The position numbers and the translations under genes were made by a program. A stretch of DNA of 64,000 nucleotides, taken from contig JH720361.1 in NCBI GenBank assembly GCA_000231825.2, positions 303,498-367,497 of the forward strand, read 5' to 3'. The notes below the pieces were generated by a model, which worked only from the letters and a program-made list of their open reading frames with translations, was not told where the DNA came from and did no database searches. Positions 12,123-25,298 of the stretch are shown in pieces. Position 1 is the first letter of the stretch, and every line of letters starts with the position of its first letter. The DNA comes from Tetrahymena elliotti 4EA. Taxonomy: Eukaryota > Ciliophora > Oligohymenophorea > Hymenostomatida > Tetrahymenidae.

Positions 12123-13595
12123 ATGTCAAATTAAGGTAGCCCTAGATAAGAATAGCAAGAAGATAATTCAGAATAGCAAGATGAAAATTAAGAGCATAAT
12201 TAAGAAGAGGGAGAATAATAGAATTAGGAAGCTGAAGAATAAGTAATTCTTGAAAATTATTATTAGATTTCAATCTATATTTACCATTTTATTCAACAAC
12301 CAATATTTAAAGAATGAATTTTATCAAAGCAACTCTGGAATGATTAATTAAAGTGAAGAAAATGGCAATAATTAAATCAATACTGAGGAGGAAGAAGATA
12401 GGATAATTAGATAAAGAGAAGAAGTAAATTTAATTGTTCTTTCAATAAATAATTAATTATACTAATTTATAAAGAGGATAGCTAAACTCGCAGAAAATAG
12501 GCCTCTTCCAGAAAAAAAAGATGATGTTATTTAATACTTGTTTGGAAGGCTTTAAGAAGCTGAAGTAAATAAAATTTATTTACTAGAATTAGCAATAATT
12601 CATAATTTCTACTTTAAAAAAAGACTGCATTATTTGATTTACATTAAATTATATAAGAAGAAGCAAAAGTAAGTTTCACATATCCTAAATGAATTTAATG
12701 TTAATAAATGAAAATTTGTAGAAAAAAAAGGAAATATTAAATGAGTTAAATGAAAAAACAAACAGATTAAATAGCTTGCTTGAAGAAGAAAAAAGTACAA
12801 TAAAAGATGTAAATCTTTATTTATTTGATATGGACTAATTAAAAATATGGTTTTTAAAAAGAAAGTATAAAAAGAGCTTAAAGAAACATTAGATTTTGCT
12901 GTACAATAAAAGGTTTAGGTAGAAGAAGAATAACAAAAAATCTAGAATGAGTTAGAAAATGAAAAATAAAAATCTGAGGATCTTGAAAAGCAAATAGGTG
13001 AATTAAATAGATAAATTTCTGAATAGAAAGTAGAGATTGCAGATTTGAAAACTTAAAATTAGCAACTAGAATAAAAAGTTTAGAATCTAATTTAAGATAA
13101 AGAAAATTAAACAGAAACAGCATAGAATAAAAGGATTAAAGAGTTGGAAGATGAGCTTAATGAAGCAAAGCAAATTATTACTAAGCTTTAAGTAAAAATA
13201 GATATAATTTAATTTTGTTATAAATATATTTAAAATTAAAAGGATGTTAAAAATGCTTTAAATAAATTTAATATTGGTGGAAATAAAAATAAAGAATAGC
13301 AAAATTCTTAGAGTTAGTCTTCGTTTCAACAGCCACAAAATTAATTTTCCAATTCTAATGCAGATGCATATAGGAGATATGTGTAACTAACACCATAGAC
13401 AGTAAAAGAAGACAAACATTCTAAATATAGCAAATAGCAAGATGATGATGGTGATGGTGATGATTTTTGGTATATGGATCATTAAGGTAATTTATCTCTT
13501 TCATTCATCAACTTTATTTTAAATTATTTTTCTAAAAAGATGCAAGAAGTAAACAAAATATCTCCCCAAACATATAAAAGTCCAATAAAAAATGA
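12123..13595 (+). CDS. Hypothetical Gln/Glu-rich coiled-coil protein, 8 exons
   Basis: Exons 12123-12242, 12313-12423, 12475-12564, 12624-12668, 12722-12808, 12862-13191, 13243-13486 and 13540-13595 join in frame to 361 codons (360 aa), with introns of 51-70 bp. Residues 1-77 are acidic, Gln-rich low complexity (starts MSNQGSPRQEQQEDN; many Gln are TAA/TAG). A more ordered segment follows (RPLPEKKDDVIQYLFGRLQE, about residues 86-105). A long coiled coil spans about 108-262 with heptads such as LEKQIGELNRQISEQKVEI. The tail has a Gln/Ser/Asn-rich linker, an acidic DDDGDGDDFWYMD block and a basic end. I recognise no named family; a structural or scaffolding role is a guess. Exon 1 and the last exon are the least certain because they are low-complexity or short. 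Confidence 0.75.
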
Positions 13596-13929
13596 AATTA
13601 TCTTGAAACCTTAAATAAAATTTTGCAATAAAAAGTATTTATGTTATTGTTTTATCTTTATTAAAAATATTTTTTTAAGTTCTCGTTCTTTTAAAATTTG
13701 AATAAAATATATTTTATTTTTTTATTTGTCTTAAAACCTCCTTTAGGAAAACTAAAGACTTGCTAGGTAAGAGGTAAGAATGTTAAAATTCTTAAAAACA
13801 ATTTAAAAAAAAACTCTCGAATTAATATCCCTCAATTATGTTAATTATCAATTCTAATTTTTTTAATTTTATTTTTGTAAAATAACTGAAAATTGATTAT
13901 TTAAGAAACATTTATTCAAATGTGTTACT

Positions 13930-14280
13930 AACCTTTTTTTACTGATTTGAATTCAATTAATAAATACAAAAAATTTAAAGGTAATGATTTGATTTAATGA
14001 ATTGAATTTTTAGGTCAGTGAATTTAATTAGCAAAATAAATAGCATTTAAACTGAGAAAATAATAAATTTTTAGTAAAAATTGTGATTTAAATTGTAAGT
14101 GCTCCTTTTTTACCTTTATGATTTTGATTTTGATAAATAAATACAAAAACATTTAAAAGTATGTAATTTCATTAAATAATTTGACTTTATAGGTGGAGTG
14201 AATTAATTAGCAAAATAATTAGCATTTAAACTGAAAAAATTAATATTTAATAAAAATTTTGATTAAAATAGAAAAGTGTT
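13930..14280. repeat. Two direct repeats of about 170 bp upstream of the giant membrane protein gene
   Basis: Copy 1 (about 13930-14101) and copy 2 (about 14105-14280) share blocks in the same order: AATAAATACAAAAA, then (T/A)GATTTGA-like, then TTTATAGGT or TTTTTAGGT with a following GTGAATT, then TTAGCAAAATAA, then TAGCATTTAAACTGA. Copy 2 ends about 8 bp before the ATG at 14288, so the repeat occupies the 5' UTR and proximal promoter of that gene. Confidence 0.85.
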
Positions 14281-14287
14281 TGAAATA

Positions 14288-17200
14288 ATGAATTTATATT
14301 TATTTAGCATAATTATGTTAGCTACATTTGAAATGTATAGTAGCTAGTAGTGCTAATAAGATTAAATCTATTCTAAGATGACTTAGTCTTGCTTTTAGTG
14401 CTCCAATAAATGTTAGACCTGTTTTAACACAGATACTTCTTCGTGTATTAACTGTAAAGAAGGCTTTTATAAAAGCTCAATAAATAGTTCTACTTGTGTA
14501 GAAAAATGCTAAGAAAATGAAATTTTAAATGAAAAGAAAGAATGCATGAAATGCTAAACTTATGGTTGTGTAAAATGTGATGATAATTAAAAATGTTAAG
14601 AATGCGATTAAAACCTATAGCTTGATTAAGCGAGCAATTAATGCTTCTTAACGAATAATATCTGTCCATTTTTAAATAATTTCATTTAAGGATCACCAAA
14701 AGAAAAGCAATGTGTTTAAGATTGCCCTTAAACTTTTTATTAAAATATGAATAATTAAATTTGCGAAGAAACTGTTTAGTGCTTACAAATTTAAGAAAGC
14801 TAGAGATTCTAGATAGACTAAAGAGTTTTGGAGATTTAGGTAATTAATGATAATTAATATTTAGTAGCTGCAAATCGTTGTATTTTTGCTTTAGTCGACA
14901 ATGATTGGAACATTATCAATGTTTAAATCTTATAAAATTTAGTAAATTATGATGAATAGTATGTATATGAAGGAAATCCACTCATTAAAAAAAGTTTTAT
15001 TGTAGGAAGTCAAGGAGGATGTACAGCAGGGAACAAATTAGTAGTTTTTGATTTTAAAACTCTAGAGATAGTTTTCTCTAGAGATGATCTAGAATATGAT
15101 TTATTAGTTCAATATGTTGATAAAATAAATGAAATAGTATTTTTATATTATGAGAATTCTGAAAATATTTTTTGGTACGATGGTATTAATAAGAGCTTCA
15201 ATTATTAATATATGAATACTTTTAAATTTTTTTAACAAATTAATTAAAATTCACTGACAAGATATATCATACAATTAGGAATATCAACCTTTTCAGTAAA
15301 TTTTTAAATAATCAAACTAAAATTTTTTATATTATATATTAAAATTAGATTGGCGATTTAAAGATAGATAGATCTATATAATTTAAAAATTTAAAGTCAC
15401 AAGATCTAGATGATAAAATTTTTTTTAAGATTTAAAAATAAAATGATTTTTTCATTTTATTTTCTTATGATATTAATTTACCCCTATTGAGGATATCAAA
15501 ATTAAAAATAGAATAAGATTTAATCATGATTTAACAGGAAATTTAATATTTTCCATCAGAGTTTTATGGAATTGAAATGCTTTCTTATTCAGAAATAAAT
15601 AATGCTATCATTTATTTTAATCCTGAAAATTAGAACTTGGAAATAAATACCTTAGATTAAAAATCTGAAGTAATTCTTTAAAAGATAAACTTAACATCTT
15701 CTTAGGTAGATAACTATTAAATTTTTGAAGATTAGAAGACAAATTCAACAATAGTCTTTATTTTTTCTGAAAATCTTTAAATAGTAAATGTAACAAATGT
15801 TTTAATAATTTAAAGTGGCAAATAATAAGAAAGTCTTTCTATAGATTTTAAACCCATAAATTTTACATTTATTTCAAAATAATCAATAATTAGAGATATT
15901 AAAATTTGTAATGACCAAAATATAATGGAAATATTTGTATAGTAAGTGCTTTCTAATTAATAAGTGTTTTAATAGGATATTAGATTAAGATATAATCTGA
16001 CTGATCATTCATAAATAATAAAATACTTGGTGCCCAATGCAAATAAATATTAATATATAAAACAAGATTTTAATAAAAACCAATTTGTTATGTATTAATT
16101 AGATTAAAATTCCTAAAATTAGATTTACTTTTTTGATAGTTAGTAAGTCTTCTTTAATTAAACTATTGGGTTTTTTATGATTTAAGAGTATGTTGAGAAC
16201 TATTAAAAAATACCAAGGATTAATACAAAATTTATTAATTTTAATAATCGTGAAATAAATAGTTCTGGAAATTATTAACTTGTTGCTTAATTAAATAATT
16301 AATATATTTTACTATAAAGATAAAATGGTAAGATTACTCAACAATTCGTTTTCGATTTTAAATAAGAAAAAATAATTGTTTTTTATGACTACATCTTATT
16401 CTACTATAGTTCTGTGAACTTCGTTTTTATTTAAAAAAGAAATATTCTGATAATACCAAATCTACCTCAAATATATGATTTAAATACCTCAAAAGAATTA
16501 TTAGTCAGCAATAATGATTATTTATCTATTTTTTATTCCTTTATAATAATAAATGATGATTATATAGTTTATTTATCTTATAATAATGATTTTGAAGTAA
16601 TACTAAGTTAGTTAGATCTCTCAACTTTTGAAACCACCTAACTTTTGAATCTAAAAAAAAGTTCGATCAGATCTTTTTGGAAAATAGAAACACTTTCAAA
16701 TTACCCTGTTATTTTTGATGATAATATTATTTATCTTTGTGATTATAAAAAGTATTAATTTTGTAAGCCATTCTCTTTAAAAGACCACAATTTTATAAAC
16801 GAAGGCACTGAATTACAACTAATTCCTTTATTTAATCCTGTGGCTACTTACTAGAAGACAAAAGAAATATTTATATTCTAGTATGGAATAATTTTAGTAT
16901 GCTCATATGATTTGAAGAATTAAACATAATTAAATCTTGGGATTTAATATCCTAATAATCAAATCAAGCCAAAATAAAATTTTTTTCAAAATGATCGATA
17001 TTTTTTTTACTTTGATCAAACATACTTTTATAAATTTGATATGGAACTAAAATAATTTCAAATAATTGAAGCAATTACAAACTTTTAGTCTTAAATTTAT
17101 AGTTAATAACTGAGAATTAATTTTTACATACTAAGTAATACATCTTTAGCAAAAAAATCTGGAAACATTATTGATACAAGTAATATGATAATCATAAAAA

Positions 17201-20200
17201 CTGAGTAAGAAGACAATACTTTTATTGGTGAGATACAAATGGATGATGTAAAATGTCATTTTTTTCAATCTGAGAGTGGAATATATTGGCATAAAAATTT
17301 GTTAAATGAGCCTTTTTATGGATTAAACTTTTCTTAAGACTAAATTCTCTTAGACTAATATTCTTAAAATGAGTAAAATTTAGTAGCCCTATACGATAGC
17401 AGCTGCTTATGTATTAGAATTTATGATTTAATAAAAAAAAAGTAAAGGAATAGTAAACAAATTACAAATATCAATTTAAACTTTTCAATAAAAATAGTTG
17501 ATTGGATCGAATTTAACTTTATTAATGTTTAAGATTCAAGTATATACCTATAAACTCCTTAGTTGGATACAAAATAATTGCTAATAGCACAGTATAACTC
17601 TAATATATCTGAATATTAATATTGCTATGATCAACAGTACTTAGCAGTACAAACAGAAAACCAAAATTTATATCTAATTGATGTAATTTCTTTTCTTTTT
17701 AATTTTTGTTCTTAAATTAAATTAAATTGAAAAGATATAAAAAAGGGTTTAATTATAAGTGGACACCAATCTTTATTATACTAATAACAATGTTATACTA
17801 AAGCTTAAATTTGTTCTCTTTTGTAGTTAAAATATACTTGCTATCTATTCTCCTAATCTGAAAATTGTAGATTTATTTACAGGTTAAGATTCGAAATTTA
17901 TTCAAGAAGTAATTTGATAAAATTTATTTTATTTTAATTTATTAATTCATTTTTTTATTTAAGAGTAAGCCTATTTTTGCTTATTAGTTAAACTTAATAT
18001 AGAGTATTCCTATTATAAATAAGAATGAAGGGCTAGTAATATGCTTTTTTGGTGCATAAACGAATTATTTCCAAAGAAATAATACTGGTTCTAATCTTAA
18101 TTTGTTTGATTTTAGATAAAATGTGACAAATATTTTTTATGATATGGAAAATAACACTTTAATAGGAGTAACTGGTATTACAAAATAAATTAACATAATA
18201 ACTATTCCAGGAAATTAGTTATTATTTACTTATAATACAATGAGTTCATTTAATAAAGGAGCTATTTACTTTTATGAGGAATAAAAAAATTTAATTTTGG
18301 TAGATACAACTCCTATAATATACATATGCAATTATCTATTGAGAAATATTACAACTTTTAATACATTTATTAAAGATATATAAGGAATATTAATAGATAA
18401 AAATAAAAATGTTATTTTCTTCTATTCTTATTAATTTATATATGCATTAGAATTTCCAAATATGAAACATATTGAGACTTTTTCTTTGCATCAATATAAT
18501 TAGAATAATATTTTAAATATTTAAATCAATTCAATTCTTTAGGTATTGATAGTCTAAACGAGTACTGCATTTATCTCTTTTGATCTTACAGAAATTCTCT
18601 ATATAGATGAAATTAATTTATTCTAACTTTACAAGGTTAAAAATATAAAGTTAAATGAAGAATATTCTGTTTATTATAGCCTTTAAAATCTATCATTAAA
18701 TCTATACAAAGAGGCTTAGCTTGTAAATTCATTGTTATTTGAGCCGTTCTAATAAAATATTTACCCATACTTCACTGAGCCAATATTAATAGCAGAAAAT
18801 TAATTCATATATATAGCTTACAACAAATTATATGTAATTTAAGCAAACTTATAACTGAATATTTTAACAGAAATCTTTAAAATTAATTTAAGTTAAACTC
18901 CTGATAATTATTTTTATGATTCAAAATCAAATAATATATTTTTGCTTTACAGTAATAGTAGTAGTTCTAAATTGTATAGTGTTGATATATCAGATTAGAA
19001 CAAAGGCGAAGTGTTCTTAACTAGCTTTTTAGATGTAGATGCATCAAAAGCTTAAATTTGCAGCTAATACATAATTCTTCCATCTGTTAATATTATTTAT
19101 TCTTATGATATTAAATCTAGCTAAACAAATAAAGTTTTATTACCTGCTTATGGTAATATCAAGCTATTTTTTAAATTTTAAATTAATTAACTCAGCAGTG
19201 AAGGAATTAATTGGTGGAATATTCCTTTTGAAAATTATGAAAGATTAAATACTAATGATTTCTTACAAGAAGGATAGCCTACAAAGAATATATTGATTCT
19301 ATTAGAATAAGATAGTAATTAAATGATGTTGGTAATAGATTTATTATAAAATAAAATTGTTTAATATAAAATACTAGATACATATAAAGTAATAAATATT
19401 GTTCATGATCCATACAGAACAATTATTTACATTATTAATAATATTGGAACTACAGATATCTTTAGTTTTTAGTTAGAGTTCATAACTTCAATTTAAAATT
19501 CTTGTCTGAAATAAGCAACTATTTCTTATGATATGAATTTTGTTTATTCTATATGCCCAAATGATTTGATTATTTATAATGGAATAAACTTTGAGCAGCA
19601 ATTTTCTATAATAAATAAAGGTATCAAGGAAGCATATAGCTTAATTAATATGAACTATAATAATCACATAATAATAGTTCAAAAAAATAAATTATGTGTC
19701 CTTCAATTAAAATAAGATAATACCTATGAAATAATATACGAATTTAATAAAAAGAATATAGCAATTCATAACTTTAAGCTTTCTAATGATGTAAATAACT
19801 AAATCTATGCTATTATTTTAATATCTAATTATGAGGATATTACTAAAATATAGCTTCCTCTTTCTGAAAATAAGTTATGCTCAATTTAAATTCAATAACA
19901 GAATAGGATATCTGAGAATGTTTACACAAAAACACAACTAGATGTGCTGACTCAATATTTAAATGCAGCATAATAAAAACTTTCTTTGATTGAAATAGAA
20001 TTTTAAGACGGATAGTCTATCCAACAGACAGATATTTAGGTACAAACTATAAATATTGAACATATGCATTTAATGAGCCTAACCTTATTCTCTTAATACT
20101 AAAATAAAGTTTACTGGAATAATTAAACAGCTTTTTCAAAATAAATAAATAATTTAAAATTAAAAAATATGTCCTTGGTAGTTTAAAATGAGATAATAAT

Positions 20201-23200
20201 AAGCAGCCAAAACTAAATGTAAAATTTCTAAATGCAAAAAGTTTTACTTATTTTAAATGCCTCAATAAATTTAGAAAATCTTAATAAGGTATACTTATAA
20301 TAATTATCAATATCTATCTAAAATTCAAGCTAAATTAAAATTTCAAATTGTAATTTAGTAGTCATAGACTAACTATTATTGGATGAAGTATCAACTTCAG
20401 GAAAATTTTTATTTTTGCTAAGTAATAATACTCAAGTAGTAATCAACCAAGTAAAGATAATTGATTCAACAACAAGTCAAATGTTTTTAATTACTAATAG
20501 CTAAAAAGTGAATATAACAAATATTTAAATATAAAGTTGCTCTCACTTAAGTTATATATTCAATATTTAACAAGTAGATAATCTTTCAATTTAAAATAGT
20601 TTCATCAATCAGAGTTCTTTTTCTACAATTTATTAAATATAGAGTACTATAATATCTTCAGTTTAAATTCTTTCAGTCTTAAATTCTACAAATATCACTG
20701 CTGTTTTAATTGAAAAATAAGAAATTAATACAGTTTAATACCTTAGCTAATAATTAAATTTGAGTAGTGTGAAACTTTTTAGTTCAACAGATATTATATT
20801 CCCTTTTGAAGCTAAGATAGTTGAAATTTATGATGTTACTATAGATCATCTTGAAGTCTCAAAGATTATCTTTAACATCTAGGCTGATAAAATAACAATA
20901 AATAATATTAATATAACAAATAGCATTCCATCAATTTAAGGATTTGACTGTAAATTAATTAATATAGAAAATTTCATGGATTCTTCTATCAAGAATATTA
21001 ATTCTAAATAAAATTAAATTCAAATACTTTCAATATAGTAGTAATAAAATGGTGGGTAGGCTCTTATTTATTAATCAAAATTTATAGATTTTTCTAATTT
21101 GAGTTAAACTCCGTTGATAATTTTAAATTCTCTTTATAGCATTAAAATAGAAAATGTGATAGTTGAAAATGTAGTTAACATAAATAACTATCATACATCT
21201 ATTTTAGTAATATTAGATTGCAAGTTTGTTATATTAGCTAGTAGTTAATTTAAAAATAACATAAATTTTAATGGATTAGGAGGAGTAATTCATGCAGCAG
21301 AAAATGAAATGATTGAAATAACAAATTCTAATTTTAGTTTTAATCAATGCAAACATTAAAATGGTGGTGCAATATACATATCAAATACAATATCATAAGG
21401 TACTTTAATATTAAATAAATCATAATTGTAAGAGAATAAATCTCTCTTTTCTTCTGGAGGTGCTATTTATATCTAAAATATAAATATAATAATGAATGGC
21501 TCTGAGATCTCCTTCAATAAAGCCTAAATTGGTGGAGGAATCTATTATGAGCAAGTTATTCCAGATTTTTTAATTGACATATCAAAAGGAATTTCAAACA
21601 ATAACACTTTAAAAGATAATATTGCATTTATATATGGCTAAAATTATGGATCAACTTTAAGAAAAATATTTATTGATTAAGAAAAAATAGAAGTATCAAA
21701 AGGAGCTTTAGTGGACTTCTAAGATGAAAATGTTGTGATAAGCCAATTCAAAAGTGGAGATTAATTATCTTTTAAAAAAATACAATTACTTGATGAAGAA
21801 AATAAACCTATTTAATCTATAAACTTAAATTCAGATGAATTTAATTAACTTAGCCATGATGTCTAATCTATAATATAATAAATAATTATTTCAGTAACTT
21901 GGAATCAACAAAATAATTAAATATAATGTATTGGAGAACTATAAAGTAAATAGTTTGATAATAATGGATTCAGCTTAAATTTTAAAGTTATTTACAAACC
22001 ATTATCTAGTTTAATCCTTAAAATAACTAGCAACGCATTTCCTTAAATAAAAGATTCAAAAGGAAACATTGTTTTCAGAGCAGGATCTATAGAATAAGGG
22101 ATCAAAGTTTCTTTTGATTAATGCTCTCTGGGTGAAATATAAAAATAGTATGGTAATTCAATAGCTTGTGAATAATGTCCAGATGGTAAGTACTCCTTAA
22201 ATAAAGAAGACTAAGAATGCAAGCTTTGTCCTGATTCAGCAATTAAATGCATAGGTTTTAGTATCTTTCTAAAAAATGGATATTGGAGAGAAAATGAAAA
22301 TACTGATAACATTCTTCATTGTAGTTTCAATCCTGAATCTTGCAAACCACAACTTTCAACATCTAAAGTAAGAATATATTTTTAAAAATTAAATTATCAA
22401 TTCTTATCAATTTTTTTTCAAAAGTTTAACTGTGACATAGGTTATAAAGGTCCTTTGTGTTAGAGCTGTGATATTTATGGAGAAGTATGGGGAAATAGTT
22501 ACTCTGAAATTTTAGATCCTGGATTTTGCTATAAGTGTGATGAAAGCACATAAAAAATCATTTTTTATAATATTGCAATATTTTTTTTAACATCTTTATA
22601 TATTTTGATTATCTTAAAGAGAATTATTTATTAGCTAGAAGTTAAATTAACAGGATTCTTTTTAAATTAAATGGACATAATATACCTAGGTTCAACTTGT
22701 AATATTATTTTTTTATTAATTTATTTAATTCATAATAATCAATAAAAGTAAGTCAATCTGATAGATCATAAATTATATCTAAGATTCTAACTGATCATTT
22801 ACAAATATTAACCTTAGTATGCACTTTTACAGTAAGTATGCCTAGTATTGTTACTGTTCCAATATAATTTTCAGGTGACTCTGTTGGTATGGCTAGTAAA
22901 TCTATAGATTGTATTTTTTCAAATTATTCTAGACTCTAACCTTTGTGGTTGTTTTAATCTTTGTGGTCTTTAATTTTACCTATTGGGATTTCTTTTTAAT
23001 TTCTTTTAATGGGAATAATATTTATGTTTTTTAAAACATTCATATTTATCAGATATCTTCGAACTGCAGCTATTTTCATTTACTTTTATTTCTTTCCTAT
23101 GATTATTACTTTAGCTGCAAGATCAATGAATTGTATAACTATAGGAGATAAATCATATTTAGATTTAGATTTGAGTATTGAATGTTACGATAAAACCCGT

Positions 23201-24373
23201 CACTTACCTTTTATTTTCTATTTTAGCATTCCTTTGTTAATAATTTGGGGAGTTTTAATCCCTTTATTACTATTTTGCAAAATAAATAAGGTTAACTAAT
23301 AGAAAAAATCTAAATTTATTCAAATAAAATATTCTTTCTTATTTGCTGGCTACAAAGAAAAGTTCTATTATTGGGAGTTTTGGAAATTACTTTACAAAGT
23401 CAAATTAATTTTAATATCTACTATTCTAAAGCAAAATATTTATTTAAAGGTAAAATTTTATTTTTTTATTCTCAAATTTATGTATTGTTCAAGAAAATAT
23501 ATTCTAGTTTATTAAAAATTAATTTAAAAAAACTTTTAAAAATAATAGGTTGGATTTATGAATTTAGTGTAGTTGTTCTACTTCTCTAAGCTTTATAAAA
23601 GTTAGCCTTTTATTAGAAAATATTTTAATGACTTATAATAAACATCTATACAACTGTGCACATTATCTTTAAATTTATGCTTTATTTAGGTAGTTGGTTA
23701 CAAAAATATCTTAATATTTTAACTAATTTAGATATTTTTAGTTGCAGCTATCAATTTTTTCTTTATATTTATCTTAGTAATAGGGTTATCTAGGTTAACT
23801 ATATCCTAAGAAGAAAATAAAAGGAATTTTATTTAAAGATTAATCATTTAAATCAAAAAGAAATTTCCTTAATTATTAGATGCTTAAATTTAAAATCGTA
23901 ACAATATGAGATATTTATTGAAGTTAAAAAATGTGAAAAAAAAAATAAAATTGTTAGTAAAATATTTGAAAAACTATGATTTTTACTCTTAAATATCTCT
24001 TTAGTCACATTTTAACTTGTCTAGCAGATTATAAGATGGTAACTAATCACAAAAATTTTCAGACAGAAATTTATTATTTTCTACAGAAACAGCTGATGAA
24101 AAATAACAGATTTTTTAAAAGAAAAATTTTGATCAAAAAATTAAGAATAAATGGTCATACTACACTAGAAATGCCAAAAAAAACTAAACATGTAATTTTT
24201 TTAAAAACTAATTAGTTATTTTAAAAATAAAATTAGCATTAAAAGGTTGGATTGGCTCAAATCAAACAAGTCTTGAAAGTAGTTCATACAAGGCAGATCA
24301 AATTTTGGAGAGTAATCATTCTATTTAAAATACCAATAAATTTTAAATTTAATTGAGTCCATAAAAAAATTGA
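14288..24373 (+). CDS. Giant Cys-rich, beta-helix, multi-pass transmembrane protein
   Basis: Six exons (14288-15295, 15349-17682, 17735-17908, 17964-22367, 22425-22698, 22749-24373) with 50-57-bp introns join in frame to 3273 codons. N-terminal signal peptide (MNLYLFSIIMLATFEM...). Residues about 20-160 are a furin-like cysteine-rich region (CxxC pairs such as CMKCQTYGCVKC). A very long extracellular part follows with beta-strand-rich, Ile/Asn-rich sequence. Near residues 2280-2350, GGAIYIS/GGAIYIQ/GGGIYYE motifs indicate parallel beta-helix repeats. Then come CPDGKYSLNKEDQECKLC and an EGF-like CDIGYKGPLCQSC, several membrane helices from about residue 2684 (IIFYNIAIFFLTSLYILIIL onward), and a basic, Gln-rich cytosolic tail. 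This architecture matches the large ciliate-expanded family of putative surface transmembrane proteins, whose function is unknown. Surface sensing or adhesion is only a guess. The stretch 23380-23560 fits the family poorly; a small sequence or model error there is possible. Confidence 0.85.
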
Positions 24374-24732
24374 AATATATTATTTTAAGATGGTTGTGAT
24401 TATATACTGTTACATTTATAGACTTTATTTTTTGATTTGTAAACTGTTAAAAATTAGTAGAAAAATAACCATTTTTGTTAAAATTTTCATTCTTTATCAA
24501 TATATTTTAAAATAAAATGTTAAATTTAATCTTTTCTGTTTTAGATATTAATATAAAAGTAAATTTTAATAGATAAAATAAATATAGAAATTTCATCGAA
24601 ATATTCTTTATTTTTTCTAAATAAATAACTTTACTGTTAGTCTTCTAATTTAAGATGAGATAATTTTCTAGTTTTTTAGTTTTCATTCAAACTTAAAAAC
24701 TTTAATAATTCGAAATATTTTCCAATTTGGAA
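24374..24732. other. 3' flank of the giant gene up to the scaffold gap, no gene seen
   Basis: AT-rich, no supported ORF. Its last 37 bases recur at 26162-26198. Confidence 0.55.
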
Positions 24733-24832
24733 NNNNNNNNNNNNNNNNNNNNNNNNNNNNNNNNNNNNNNNNNNNNNNNNNNNNNNNNNNNNNNNNNNNN
24801 NNNNNNNNNNNNNNNNNNNNNNNNNNNNNNNN
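24733..24832. other. Scaffold gap (100 N)
   Basis: Exactly 100 N, the conventional size for a gap of unknown length. Confidence 0.99.
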
Positions 24833-24929
24833 TAAATAATAATTCATTTAACTTAATATTTTTTATATGTTAATAAATTCTAGTTAATTTTAAATAAATT
24901 ATTTTATATAATCAAAGGATAATAGTAAA

Positions 24930-25298
24930 ATGATAGATGAAAATTCCTCTATTATCTCTTATATCTCTACTGATTGGTTTAGTGCAAATTAAGTAGCCAT
25001 CAAAAATCTTTCTTCTCATTAAATGATATGCTAATTACATACATTAAATAATAGTCTGAAAGAAATTGAAATTAAAATTTATTTAAAAAATAATCTTTAA
25101 AATCACTATCTTATTTTAGTTTTATTATTTTAGATGAGAAATTCAAACAAAATCTTTAAAAATAATTATGATAGAAAAGATAATAGAAACAATAGTTTTA
25201 AATTAAATCCTTCCTCATAATTTATCATATTTGAACTAGATAAATTAGTAAGATTTAAAAGTATTCATGTCTCTAAAAAGAAATAAGACAAAAATTGA
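24930..25298 (+). CDS. Doubtful small hypothetical ORF (122 aa), possibly part of a longer broken gene
   Basis: With TAA/TAG as Gln there is an ATG-started frame of 123 codons (begins MIDENSSIISYISTDWFSAN). After the TGA at 25296-25298 the same frame stays open for about 50 further codons (SERGSIILQNELYLQIYFRF...). Either the TGA lies in an intron (a GT...AG pair, GTCTCTAAAA to TCTGAAAG, spans it) or the gene has a nonsense change. Composition is more protein-like than the surrounding DNA (Trp, Ser, charged clusters), and a segment FIIFELDKLVRFKSIHVSK vaguely recalls discoidin-type folds, not enough to name it. Low confidence. Confidence 0.3.

Noticed and set aside
23371..24215. Separate small ORFs near the end of the giant gene
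   Set aside because: They are out-of-frame; the last exon (22749-24373) is open throughout in the frame of the membrane domain.
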